This document shows positions 1-8,159 of a DNA stretch of 64,000 nt, one piece after another. The stretch comes from Saprospiraceae bacterium (GTDB lineage Bacteria > Bacteroidota > Bacteroidia > Chitinophagales > Saprospiraceae). Under the pieces are notes generated by a model. It did not search any database. It worked only from the letters and a program-made list of their open reading frames with translations, and was not told where the DNA came from. Positions within the stretch are counted from its first letter, which is position 1; every line of letters starts with the position of its first letter. Made by a program: the position numbers and the translations under genes. The stretch spans positions 51,865 to 115,864 of the forward strand of contig JAHDHL010000015.1 of assembly GCA_020631355.1 (NCBI GenBank), given 5' to 3'.

Positions 1-521
1 ACCCAAGGCGTAAGCCATTTGCGATAGAATGATTTCTTATAATCCTGAGTAAGTTCCAAATATCCTGTCCAATGCTCCGTAATCACATAGGGTACATTCC
101 TGAACCAATGATTGAAATATGCAAAGACGCCTGTCCGCAATAAGACCGTCACATGGACAAGATCAAATTTACCTTTCCTCTTTTCGAGGAATGCATATCC
201 TTTCGAAATACAATAAAAATAAAGCAGCAATTTCAGGAATTTATCCAGGAAAGAAACTCCTGTTATCCGTTTGGGGAAATAATATCTGAGGGTGTCCAAT
301 CCATCTTCATTGGTCCATTCCTTTTTGATATTCCATCTGACTTGTTCGTCTGCTTCTGCATAAAGGATGGATAGATTCGTATGAGGCGATACAGCCAGTG
401 CATGCCTTTTCACGAAAATACCGGCAGACGTATAGTTATGGCTCGGATACCATTTCGAAAGGATGAGGATATGTTTGTTAGATAGATTGATATCGAGATA
501 TTGGATTTCAATGTACAGCAA
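1..521 (-). CDS. Glycosyltransferase family 4, N-terminal part (cut by window edge)
   Basis: Reading the minus strand gives an open frame from about 521 to the window edge. It begins with a KHILILSKWYPS stretch, continues with an AGIFVKRH segment, and later has a VTVLLRTGVFA segment followed by VPYVITEHWTGY. This is the usual N-terminal (acceptor-side) Rossmann half of GT4 glycosyltransferases, which move a sugar from a nucleotide donor onto a growing glycan at the cytoplasmic membrane face. The donor-binding C-terminal half lies outside the window. There is no ATG. The frame is closed upstream by a TAG about 30 nt before the proposed TTG start at 521, so the exact start is uncertain. It lies 35 nt downstream of prfA on the same strand and may be cotranscribed with it. 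Confidence 0.72.
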   Translation of the reverse strand, partial: MLYIEIQYLDINLSNKHILILSKWYPSHNYTSAGIFVKRHALAVSPHTNLSILYAEADEQVRWNIKKEWTNEDGLDTLRYYFPKRITGVSFLDKFLKLLLYFYCISKGYAFLEKRKGKFDLVHVTVLLRTGVFAYFNHWFRNVPYVITEHWTGYLELTQDYKKSFYRKWLTPW

Positions 522-556
522 TCTAGCGTCTGATGAAGCTAGTATCTAAACAAACG

Positions 557-1621
557 CTATTCTCCCTCTTGCATTTTCTTAGCCGTTTCCGCAACGATCA
601 GTGCTTCTATAACTGGCTCCACATCACCTCCGATGATTTTATCCAGACTGTAGAGTGTCAGATTGATCCTGTGGTCCGTCACCCTATTTTGGGGCCAATT
701 ATAGGTACGAATCTTATCCGACCTATCACCCGAACCGACCAATGAACGCCTTTCGGAAGATACTTTGGAATTATGCTCCTCTATTTGTTTCATCCTAATC
801 TTATCAATCAGTCTGTTCATGGCTATTTCACGGTTCTTAATTTGTGAACGCCCATCTGTACTTTCTGCTACGACTCCTGTTGGTAAGTGTGTAAAACGGA
901 CACCAGATTCTGTCTTGTTCACGTGCTGCCCACCTGCTCCACTCGAACGGAAGGTATCCACCTTAAGGTCGGCCTTATTGATATTGAGGTCTTCCATTTC
1001 CATTTTTGGCATCACGGCCACTGTTGCGGCAGAGGTATGTACCCTACCTTGGGATTCTGTCTTAGGAACCCGTTGGACACGGTGTGCTCCGGACTCGAAT
1101 TTGAGTTTTCCGTACACTCCCTCGCCATTGACCTCCATTACAATCTTATTGTATCCACCCACAGAACCCTCATTGATGGATACGATTTCGGTTTTCCAAC
1201 CGATGGTCTCAAAATAGCGATTATACATCTTATACAAATCGCCGGCAAACAGGCTGGCTTCATCCCCACCTGTTCCTGAGCGGATTTCCATGATGACATC
1301 CTTATCGTCCTCCGGGTCCTTGGGTATCAGTAGCACCTTGATTTCTTCCTCTAGGGTAGCTCTACGAGATTTAAGGTCATCCAACTCCATCTTGGCCATC
1401 TCTTTCATTTCCTCGTCATCCTCCTTGAGCATTTCATTGGCCGTCTCGATATTCCCCAAAATATCCCTATAACTATGGTAAGCCTCGACTACCTCCTGGA
1501 GGTCCTTATATTCCTTATTCACTTTCTTATAGCGATTCATATCCGAAATGACTTCCGGATCAGATAACTGCTCCTCGATATAGAGATAGCGTTCATAAAT
1601 CGCTTGTAACTTATCTAACAT
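557..1621 (-). CDS. prfA: Peptide chain release factor 1
   Basis: This is a class I release factor of 354 residues, the normal RF1 length. It recognises UAA/UAG in the ribosomal A site and triggers peptidyl-tRNA hydrolysis. The catalytic GGQ is at residues 230-232 within SGAGGQHVNKTE. The stop-codon reading loop has the P-x-T form of RF1 (VPKTESQGRVHTS) rather than the SPF of RF2. The N-terminal 100 residues are the helical, acidic domain 1. The ATG start at 1621 gives a full-length family match. A -7-like box on the same strand at 1800-1807 could drive it. No prmC methyltransferase gene is adjacent. Confidence 0.97.
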   Translation of the reverse strand: MLDKLQAIYERYLYIEEQLSDPEVISDMNRYKKVNKEYKDLQEVVEAYHSYRDILGNIETANEMLKEDDEEMKEMAKMELDDLKSRRATLEEEIKVLLIPKDPEDDKDVIMEIRSGTGGDEASLFAGDLYKMYNRYFETIGWKTEIVSINEGSVGGYNKIVMEVNGEGVYGKLKFESGAHRVQRVPKTESQGRVHTSAATVAVMPKMEMEDLNINKADLKVDTFRSSGAGGQHVNKTESGVRFTHLPTGVVAESTDGRSQIKNREIAMNRLIDKIRMKQIEEHNSKVSSERRSLVGSGDRSDKIRTYNWPQNRVTDHRINLTLYSLDKIIGGDVEPVIEALIVAETAKKMQEGE

Positions 1622-1931
1622 GATTCTTTTCTTTGAGATGGCTCGATTTGAAGCCGCAAAAATGATAAAAAAAGGGTTGGTGTCAAAGATGGAAGACTAC
1701 TTTGACGGTAGATCGGGTGCTTATTACCCAAAAATTAAGAGTAGCTATAAAAAAGATGTGAAAATGATGGTTTTCATAACAGTTGAATTGCAACTTCGAC
1801 AAAGATAACGCATCTTTTGCTAATGGAGTTCCGATATTTAGGATAAAAAGGAATTCCTACCCCACAGATACATCCGACCAGCCTCGAGACCAACCAACAT
1901 CAAGCGATTTCAAAACCAAAACCGATTTTAT
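1622..1931. other. Divergent intergenic region between prfA and the DUF1761 gene
   Basis: About 310 bp separate the prfA start from the DUF1761 start. A short open frame on the plus strand (1620-1808) is lysine-rich and has no recognisable family, so I treat it as chance. The only signal I can point to is the minus-strand TATCTTTG box at 1800-1807. Confidence 0.5.
1800..1807 (-). promoter_or_regulatory. Bacteroidota -7 promoter box, probably for prfA
   Basis: On the minus strand the bases read TATCTTTG, an exact fit to the TAnnTTTG -7 consensus of Bacteroidota housekeeping promoters. It would place the prfA start site roughly 170 nt upstream of the ATG. No convincing -33 TTTG element is visible at the right distance. 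Confidence 0.38.
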
Positions 1932-2342
1932 ATGGAATACTTACCTAATCTTGTAGCTGGTTTATCCGCATTGGTCCTAGGATTCTTGTGGTATGGCCCC
2001 ATGACTTTTCAAAATGCATGGATGAAAGCCAGTAAAATGAGTGAGGAGGATGTCAATGGAGGCAATATGGCCCTCATTTTCGGACTGGCATTCGTACTCG
2101 CTATCGTTTTATCTATTCCGATAGATTTCATTTGTGGTCTACACAAGGAAGCCAAGGACATCACTTTCGTTCATGGTGCTTTCCATGGTGCCATGTTGGT
2201 GGTACTTATTGGATTACCTGTTTTGATTACGAATGGTCTTTTTGAAAGGAAAGGACTCATGTATTACCTTATCAATAGTGGCTACTGGGTACTTGTAGGT
2301 GCTGTAATGGGTGGTATCCTGATGGTTTGGAATCCATCATAA
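1932..2342 (+). CDS. DUF1761 family small integral membrane protein
   Basis: This 136-residue protein has four hydrophobic segments (about residues 5-25, 48-68, 82-102, 110-130). The N-terminal FLWYGPMTFQNAWMK signature is the hallmark of DUF1761 proteins, a family of unknown function found in many bacteria. Family lengths are usually 130-150 residues, so the gene looks complete. It stands alone between the prfA control region and a strong bidirectional stem-loop. There is no operon partner to suggest a role. Confidence 0.85.
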   Translation: MEYLPNLVAGLSALVLGFLWYGPMTFQNAWMKASKMSEEDVNGGNMALIFGLAFVLAIVLSIPIDFICGLHKEAKDITFVHGAFHGAMLVVLIGLPVLITNGLFERKGLMYYLINSGYWVLVGAVMGGILMVWNPS

Positions 2343-2366
2343 GGAATACATTTGCCGTAGAAAAAC

Positions 2367-2405
2367 ATCCCCAATCCTAAGTATAGTTTAGGATTGGGGA
2401 TTTAT
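2367..2405. terminator. Bidirectional stem-loop terminator between convergent genes
   Basis: A perfect 14-bp inverted repeat (2367-2380 with 2388-2401) surrounds a 7-nt loop. It lies between the end of the DUF1761 gene and the end of the convergent coiled-coil gene. Both flanks are A/T-rich, so it can serve both directions. Confidence 0.88.
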
Positions 2406-2411
2406 ATTGTA

Positions 2412-3350
2412 TTATTTTTTTCCCTCTATGCTGAGGTATACAGAAGTTTCCAACTCCCTACAAAAGAGGGTGTATTCATGTCCGTCTTCGCTCTTGAAAT
2501 CATAGATACCCTTGTTCTTTATCAAGTCTCGTTTGATTGAGCGATTATTGTGGTAGAGTACATAAGATACATCATTGGCCGGATCAATCTTTCTCTCAAA
2601 AACATGCTCATTCCATTTGAAAACGTCCCTATCCCTTAGATGCACCTGAAGGAAAACCTTACCGCCATCGGAAGCATTCTCCAGTTTCTTCTCGCAATTT
2701 TCTATAATGGATTTATATTTCTCTATTCTTCTCTTGAGCAAGTCAATCTGCTTTTCATACCCCTCGATGATTCCATCACAATCATTACTTGGTGCATTCA
2801 GACATTTATCCAATCGGATTTTCAGGACTTCGATTTGTTTTTTCAAATCTGCAATCTCAGCATCCAGCACCCCAATCAATTCGTCATCATCCTTTTCACA
2901 AGCGGCTAATAATTTCTTGAGTCGTTCTATTTCAGCATTCAGTTCACCTGTTCTTAAAGATGGATTACCATCATCCGCTGCATCCAGGCATTCGCCCAAT
3001 TCCTTTTCACACTGGGACAATCTTTCCAACAAATCCTCACGGTCACTTTCCAAATCATCTATCAACTCACTGCAATCCAGTCCACCTTCCAATTCCCGGA
3101 CTTTCCTCTTGAGCTTATTCGTTTCAATTAATCTCCGGCGCATTTCACCTTTCCCTACTACGGTATCCCTTTCCGTTACCACCACTACATTGTCCGATTT
3201 ATTGTAACACTGAATCTGAGTGGTTTCATAAGACAGGAATGGAGCTGCAGCAACCAATCCCACTCCTGAAAGCAACATCAGTGAAGTAAAGAATCTTGAT
3301 TTCTTGATGAATGCGTTCTGATACGCCTGGGCTTGTTCTAGGAATTTCAT
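2412..3350 (-). CDS. Membrane-anchored coiled-coil protein, partner of the EAD11-like protein
   Basis: I do not recognise a named family in these 312 residues. A single hydrophobic segment at about 21-40 is preceded by a positively charged N-terminus, so residues beyond 40 probably face the periplasm. Residues about 75-220 are heptad-rich with many E/K/L residues and several Cys, predicting a long coiled coil. The last 85 residues look like a small beta-rich domain. The start ATG overlaps the stop of the upstream gene by 4 nt (ATGA), so the two are almost certainly translationally coupled and work together. It ends just before the strong terminator at 2367-2405. Confidence 0.8.
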   Translation of the reverse strand: MKFLEQAQAYQNAFIKKSRFFTSLMLLSGVGLVAAAPFLSYETTQIQCYNKSDNVVVVTERDTVVGKGEMRRRLIETNKLKRKVRELEGGLDCSELIDDLESDREDLLERLSQCEKELGECLDAADDGNPSLRTGELNAEIERLKKLLAACEKDDDELIGVLDAEIADLKKQIEVLKIRLDKCLNAPSNDCDGIIEGYEKQIDLLKRRIEKYKSIIENCEKKLENASDGGKVFLQVHLRDRDVFKWNEHVFERKIDPANDVSYVLYHNNRSIKRDLIKNKGIYDFKSEDGHEYTLFCRELETSVYLSIEGKK

Positions 3351-3910
3351 AGTTCTTCGTTTGATGTGGAGTATTCCTCATATTTCAAAAAGGATTTTGT
3401 ACCCCTGAACTGCTTAATCTGAGCATTTAGGAATCCTAGGGAAGAAATAACCAGGGTAAAGAAAGATATCAGGGTTATCAACAATACGATTTTCCCCCAA
3501 GAAGTGGGCATGATACTACTGATGAATACAGCAGAGACCACTCCTACAATCAGTACGAATGCCAATGTACCAAAGAGGACGAACTTGGAACGGGAAAATT
3601 CACCTATGACCGTATTGAGGAAATCCGTTTTAAAGTCAATGAGTCGATGTATGCGGCTTTTACGTTCTTTCTGTTGGGGATCACGCTCTAACAGATCCAA
3701 TAAATTGAAAGTAACTGCAGCAATTTGCACATGATAATCATCATGTTTCATGGCACCGGACGAATAAAGGCCATCAATCTTATTGAACTTACCTATAAGA
3801 ACGGACAACTTATTCTGTAATTGCGGAAAATGTTGTTTGGCCAGTTCAAGGGCCGAGGCTGTATTCCCCTCCTCTATTTGGTCCGTAATGGCTTTATGGA
3901 CATTTTTCAT
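3347..3910 (-). CDS. EAD11-like domain protein with two transmembrane helices
   Basis: Residues about 5-77 have the pattern of effector-associated domain 11: an IEEGNTASALEL helix, a LQNKLSVLIGKFNKI helix, then SGAMKHDDYHVQ and a final FNLLDLLE helix. EADs are small helical adaptors that pair components of bacterial biological-conflict systems. Here the domain is followed by a basic linker and two transmembrane segments (about 110-134 and 139-162) with a short acidic C-terminal tail. The gene overlaps the coiled-coil membrane gene by 4 nt, giving a two-gene operon. A membrane-acting effector or sensor is an inference; the domain assignment is from pattern recognition only. Confidence 0.72.
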   Translation of the reverse strand: MKNVHKAITDQIEEGNTASALELAKQHFPQLQNKLSVLIGKFNKIDGLYSSGAMKHDDYHVQIAAVTFNLLDLLERDPQQKERKSRIHRLIDFKTDFLNTVIGEFSRSKFVLFGTLAFVLIVGVVSAVFISSIMPTSWGKIVLLITLISFFTLVISSLGFLNAQIKQFRGTKSFLKYEEYSTSNEEL

Positions 3911-3970
3911 TTGGCGATTCTTTTGTTGGATTCAGATTATTTTTTGTTTAAATATAATCATCTTAAGGGA

Positions 3971-4444
3971 ATGATTGGGAAATATAAGTACTGGAGTATC
4001 CTTTTGTATCTGATTGTCATGAATCATACAATGGTTGGTTGCCAACAAAAAGTACCCATTCAACCAAGGGAAAAAGGAAAATATTGGGTCAATATCAAGG
4101 AAGTGAGTTGGATATCCACAAGGAGAGCAAAATATGTATTCCTCTTTGAAATCATTGCTAATCCAAAGAATAACAAAGTATCGCCTCATCAAGGAAAAAA
4201 TATCCACATGGGTATATACATCGGTGGAGGGAGCATGGATTTACTTAAGGAATTCTCTACTCTTGAAAGAATCAGGTCCGACGAGCGCGTTTATGGATAT
4301 TATGAATTACATCCTGAAAAACAACATTACCAAATCATCCAAAAAAGCAAATACGATATCAGTATCATCAGTGAGGACGGTACCTTCCATTGGGATAATT
4401 CGGGGAATCATCCGCCCGCTTCCATGATTATCCTATCCGATTGA
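3971..4444 (+). CDS. Hypothetical lipoprotein
   Basis: The open frame begins upstream at 3821, but that part runs antisense into the EAD11-like gene. I choose the ATG at 3971 because it opens a normal lipoprotein signal (WSILLYLIV then MVGC) with the lipidated Cys at about residue 23. The mature part of about 135 residues is mixed polar, with no motif I recognise. It is transcribed divergently from the EAD11-like operon with only 60 bp between starts, so regulatory sequence may be shared. Its last 12 bases overlap the convergent monooxygenase gene. Confidence 0.65.
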   Translation: MIGKYKYWSILLYLIVMNHTMVGCQQKVPIQPREKGKYWVNIKEVSWISTRRAKYVFLFEIIANPKNNKVSPHQGKNIHMGIYIGGGSMDLLKEFSTLERIRSDERVYGYYELHPEKQHYQIIQKSKYDISIISEDGTFHWDNSGNHPPASMIILSD

Positions 4445-5608
4445 TTGGGACAGGATAATTTCCTTTTCAGGCACTTGGTACATATCCATGAACTGTTTAT
4501 TGATAACGGATTCGGGTGTCATGGAAAAAATAGTATTCCGGATTCGTTTCCCAACTTTCATATGGGCGATTTTCCCCATCATGAATGAACGTTTGACGAT
4601 ATCATTCACACGTTTGAATCTGAGTTTGTAGAATTGATTAAATAATTCGGTAAGTGGCATTTCCTTTTCCATCAAACAATGCAGATACCAAGCATCCTCA
4701 ATTGCCTGGCCTCCTCCTTGGCCCAGGTTGGGTGTAGTGGCATGTGCGGCATCCCCTATCAACAGTAACCGCCCCTTGGACCATGTGGATAAAGGCAATA
4801 GGTCATCCAGGTCATTCCGTATCATTTTATCCACTGAAGTATTCCTCAACACAGTCATGACCGGCTCACTGAAATCCTTGAACATATCCATCAGAATCCC
4901 TTTCGTACGACCATGTTCATCCTGTCCGCCTCTCTTGGCATCCCTGCATGCAAACCAATAAACTTCTTCCTCACTGATTCGCGATATACCGAACCGCTTA
5001 CCTTTCCCCCAAATTTCAGATGCCTCAATACCGTTAAGGGCATGGCCATTCACCTGAGCAATTCCTCTCCAACAAGTTTGGCCCGAATACCTGATACTGG
5101 CATCGGGAAATATTGAATTCCTGACTTTGGATTTGATACCATCCGCACCGATGACATAATCCCCTATTGCACTACTCCCATCTTCAAAAAAAGCTGTTAC
5201 CTTATCATTTTTTTCCTCGACTCGCAACAAGCGTTTCCCCAAATGAATCCGATGCTCGGGAATATGCTTCGCCAATACCCGAACCAATCGGGCACGGTGT
5301 ATGGCCGTGATTCCGAAACCGTATTTTTCCCTTATGTATGTCTGGTCCGTTCCCGTAATGATACCCATTCGGGCATTCCTCAGATTCATCTTGGATAATT
5401 GGAATCCCTGTTCCATTACATCATTAGCTACTCCCAATCGCCCCAGTATGCTCATGGCATTCGGTGCGAGCCAAATACCCGCTCCGACTTCCCTAAGTTC
5501 AGGAGCCGCTTCATAAACTTCCACGTCCAATCCCAATTGGAGTAGACCTATCGCAGTAGTCAATCCTCCTATACCTCCTCCAATGATGATTCCTTTTCCG
5601 TGTTTCAT
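4433..5608 (-). CDS. FAD-dependent monooxygenase (UbiH/PHBH group)
   Basis: This 391-residue flavoprotein has all three group A monooxygenase signatures. The GGGIGGL dinucleotide-binding loop is at residues 9-15, the DG motif in YVIGADGIKSKVR is near residue 160, and the GD motif LLIGDAAHATTP is near residue 285. Such enzymes use NAD(P)H and O2 to hydroxylate or epoxidise aromatic or isoprenoid compounds. Overall it resembles the zeaxanthin epoxidase/salicylate hydroxylase-like branch, but the substrate cannot be told from sequence. No pathway genes are next to it. It is convergent with the lipoprotein gene. Confidence 0.88.
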   Translation of the reverse strand: MKHGKGIIIGGGIGGLTTAIGLLQLGLDVEVYEAAPELREVGAGIWLAPNAMSILGRLGVANDVMEQGFQLSKMNLRNARMGIITGTDQTYIREKYGFGITAIHRARLVRVLAKHIPEHRIHLGKRLLRVEEKNDKVTAFFEDGSSAIGDYVIGADGIKSKVRNSIFPDASIRYSGQTCWRGIAQVNGHALNGIEASEIWGKGKRFGISRISEEEVYWFACRDAKRGGQDEHGRTKGILMDMFKDFSEPVMTVLRNTSVDKMIRNDLDDLLPLSTWSKGRLLLIGDAAHATTPNLGQGGGQAIEDAWYLHCLMEKEMPLTELFNQFYKLRFKRVNDIVKRSFMMGKIAHMKVGKRIRNTIFSMTPESVINKQFMDMYQVPEKEIILSQSIG

Positions 5609-5731
5609 AAGGCAGATTTATAGTTTGCACCAAATTAAGGAGGAATACAGAACGATTCAAGTTATTGATGTTCTTTAGAATTAGGATAAAGAACCCTAAA
5701 TTGGATACAAATTCTAAAATCCAAATCTAGC

Positions 5732-6172
5732 ATGGTACACTTCAGAATTATTACGAAAGAGAACCTCAGGGATATCCTGCACCTCGAAGTCCATGAAGAA
5801 CAGAAAGACCAGGTAGCAAGTAATGCTGCTTCCATTGCTCAGGGACATTATTATGAAGAAGCATATTTCAGGGCGATTTACCATGAAGACACGCCTGTGG
5901 GATTTTTCATGTTATACATAGATGTTCCCAAAACCGATTATCAAGTATGGCGTTTTATGATTGACCAAAAGCATCAGGGAAAGGGATACGGTAGGGCTGC
6001 CCTTATTCAGATTATTGAATATATGAAAGGCTTACCCGATATCAAGGAAATCAGATTGACCTATGTACCGAAGAAAGAGAGAGGAGCAAACTTATTTTAT
6101 GAAAAAATCGGATTCATAGATACAGGAATTGACAAGAAAGGAGAAATCGTGATGAGGTATCCCATCGAATAA
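5732..6172 (+). CDS. GNAT family N-acetyltransferase
   Basis: This is a 146-residue single-domain acetyltransferase. The acetyl-CoA binding loop is QKHQGKGYGRAAL (about residues 79-91), preceded by the YQVWRFMID beta-4 strand. The N-terminal part (VASNAASIAQGHYYEEAYFRAIY) resembles polyamine/spermine acetyltransferases of the BltD/PaiA/SpeG type, so a small amine may be the substrate; that is an inference. The gene is monocistronic, 130 bp before the histidine kinase gene. Confidence 0.88.
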   Translation: MVHFRIITKENLRDILHLEVHEEQKDQVASNAASIAQGHYYEEAYFRAIYHEDTPVGFFMLYIDVPKTDYQVWRFMIDQKHQGKGYGRAALIQIIEYMKGLPDIKEIRLTYVPKKERGANLFYEKIGFIDTGIDKKGEIVMRYPIE

Positions 6173-6302
6173 TTCGATACTATGATGAATTTCCCTCTTA
6201 TCTTATTAATTTTCAATACAATAAGCCCATACAATAGAGAACGGAAAGAATTTTGTAATCTTAATACTAAGCATTGGACAAAACTTATCTAAAGGATAAG
6301 AT

Positions 6303-8159
6303 ATGGGACAGATGAATCTGATTAATCAGGCTAGGGCATTACTGGATACTGGACAACAGTTTCCTGACCTTGTATTGCCCCTGAGTAACATCATCATTCC
6401 AAAAATGATGCATATTCCCTTGGTACACCTATCGGAATTACAAGATAGGATTTCTCATCTCAGCCAGGAAGAATCCCATTCGATTGACGAGCAATTCCTC
6501 ACCCAATTGATTCAAGGTTTCATTCTTTATAGGCAAACGCATTACCATGCGTCCATCCATTTGCTTAAAAAGGCTGTGATTCTTCCTGTACTTTCATCAT
6601 CACAAGCCTGTGCCTTTGTCCTATTGGGTGCCAATTACAGGAGTTTGGGCAATAGTGAAATGGCCCTACAACAACTCCAATCCGGACACGAAAGATTCAC
6701 CGGTTTATCGGAGCAACCCTACCAACAATATTTCCATGGGTTATCCATTTATCACATTGCCGAATTATTTGGAGAATTGGGTGATTATGATGCCATGTTA
6801 CAGAAGAATATCCTTTTCAAGGAACATGGAGAAAAGTGGAACAATCCGGATATGATTGGGCGGGCACTCAACGGTATTGGCAGGGCTTATACCCATATGT
6901 CCCAATACGAGAAAGCCATCGAATTCATGATGGAAGCCGAACTGAAAAGCACTGCCGGGAATATTCCGTTCAGGGCTCGTAATCTCCATGATATTGGCTT
7001 GACCCATTTCCACTTCAAGCATTATGATGAGGCACTCATCTACTTCGGAAAGGCATTGGAACTCCGGGAGCAACATCAACTCACCAATGCCAGAATCACT
7101 TCCTTGGTAGCTATTGCTGACGTATATCTATACAAGAGTGCCCCCGAAATGGCCATTCCCTTACTGAATGAGGCCAAGGAAGCAGCCGAGGGGCTTAAGG
7201 TCAACAAGAAGATGCTACGCATTTACAAATGCCTGTCCTATGCCTATGAAATCAGTGGTGACCTCAGAAAGGCATTGGATTACTATAAACAATATGAATC
7301 ATCCAAGGAAGAACATTTCGCCATTCAGAATACACAGGTTGAGAATCAGAAAATAAGGGAAATCAACAGTCAACTCAAAGAACAGAAAGAAACCATAGAA
7401 CAGCAAAAGAAAAAGATTGAAATCAATCTGAGAAAAATACAGCATACCAATAAGTACCTGCAGAATTTTGCGAGTATGGCAGCCCATGACCTAAAGGCTC
7501 CTATTCGGATTGCATCCAATTTCGCCCAAATCCTAGAAAAGAAATATAAGGATAATCTGGAAGTGGAGGACTTGGAATTCCTTCAGTACATTTCAGTCAA
7601 TATTCGGAATTTGGGTAGGATGATTGATGATTTACTCTCACTGACAAAGCTGGATCAGAACCTACCCACACCATCACTTGTGAATGTATTCCAAGTCATT
7701 CTGGAAGCGCAATCCCGACTCAGAGAGAAAATACAAGCCAGCCGAACAGAAATTTCTATTTTGGGCGACTTACCCGACGTCATGGCGCATGATTCCCTGT
7801 TGGTTAATCTTTTTCAGAATATCCTGGACAATGCCATCAAACACCAACATCCTGACAATCATCCGGTGATTGAGATTTCATCATCATTTCCGAATGGGAA
7901 AGGGCATTATTGCCAAATAAGAATCAAGGATAACGGTTTAGGCATTCCCTCGGGAATGGAAGAAAGGATATTCGAACTGTTCAACAAGAGTTCGATGAAA
8001 GACAGTTCAGGTATAGGATTGGCTACCTGCAAAAAAATAGTCAATCACTATGGTGGGAAAATTTGGGTAGAATCGGAAATCGGAGAAGGTACATCATTCC
8101 TGTTCACCTTGCCACTGATTGGTAATGAAATCATTCCTGATATCCCTTCCTCACGTTAG
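6303..8159 (+). CDS. Cytosolic TPR-containing sensor histidine kinase
   Basis: This 618-residue protein has no signal peptide or membrane segment. Residues about 60-345 form tetratricopeptide repeats (for example ALNGIGRAYTHMSQYEKAIEF), then a Gln/Lys/Glu-rich coiled coil to about 385. The HisKA domain carries MAAHDLKAPIR with the phosphoryl-accepting His395. The HATPase domain has the N box (QNILDNAIKH), G1 (KDNGLGIP) and G2 (GIGLATCKKI). It probably senses a cytoplasmic protein partner through the TPRs. No response regulator is nearby. The architecture matches the kinase at 24672-26483. Its stop overlaps the convergent desaturase gene by 4 nt. Confidence 0.93.
   Translation: MGQMNLINQARALLDTGQQFPDLVLPLSNIIIPKMMHIPLVHLSELQDRISHLSQEESHSIDEQFLTQLIQGFILYRQTHYHASIHLLKKAVILPVLSSSQACAFVLLGANYRSLGNSEMALQQLQSGHERFTGLSEQPYQQYFHGLSIYHIAELFGELGDYDAMLQKNILFKEHGEKWNNPDMIGRALNGIGRAYTHMSQYEKAIEFMMEAELKSTAGNIPFRARNLHDIGLTHFHFKHYDEALIYFGKALELREQHQLTNARITSLVAIADVYLYKSAPEMAIPLLNEAKEAAEGLKVNKKMLRIYKCLSYAYEISGDLRKALDYYKQYESSKEEHFAIQNTQVENQKIREINSQLKEQKETIEQQKKKIEINLRKIQHTNKYLQNFASMAAHDLKAPIRIASNFAQILEKKYKDNLEVEDLEFLQYISVNIRNLGRMIDDLLSLTKLDQNLPTPSLVNVFQVILEAQSRLREKIQASRTEISILGDLPDVMAHDSLLVNLFQNILDNAIKHQHPDNHPVIEISSSFPNGKGHYCQIRIKDNGLGIPSGMEERIFELFNKSSMKDSSGIGLATCKKIVNHYGGKIWVESEIGEGTSFLFTLPLIGNEIIPDIPSSR

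Noticed and set aside
765..1472. Three plus-strand frames of 60-150 codons
   Set aside because: All lie antisense to prfA, whose codons and motifs are intact; the products are Ser/Cys-rich low-quality translations.
1620..1808. A 62-codon plus-strand frame starting at the prfA start codon
   Set aside because: It has no homologue that I recognise, runs over the prfA promoter box and has no plausible start context.
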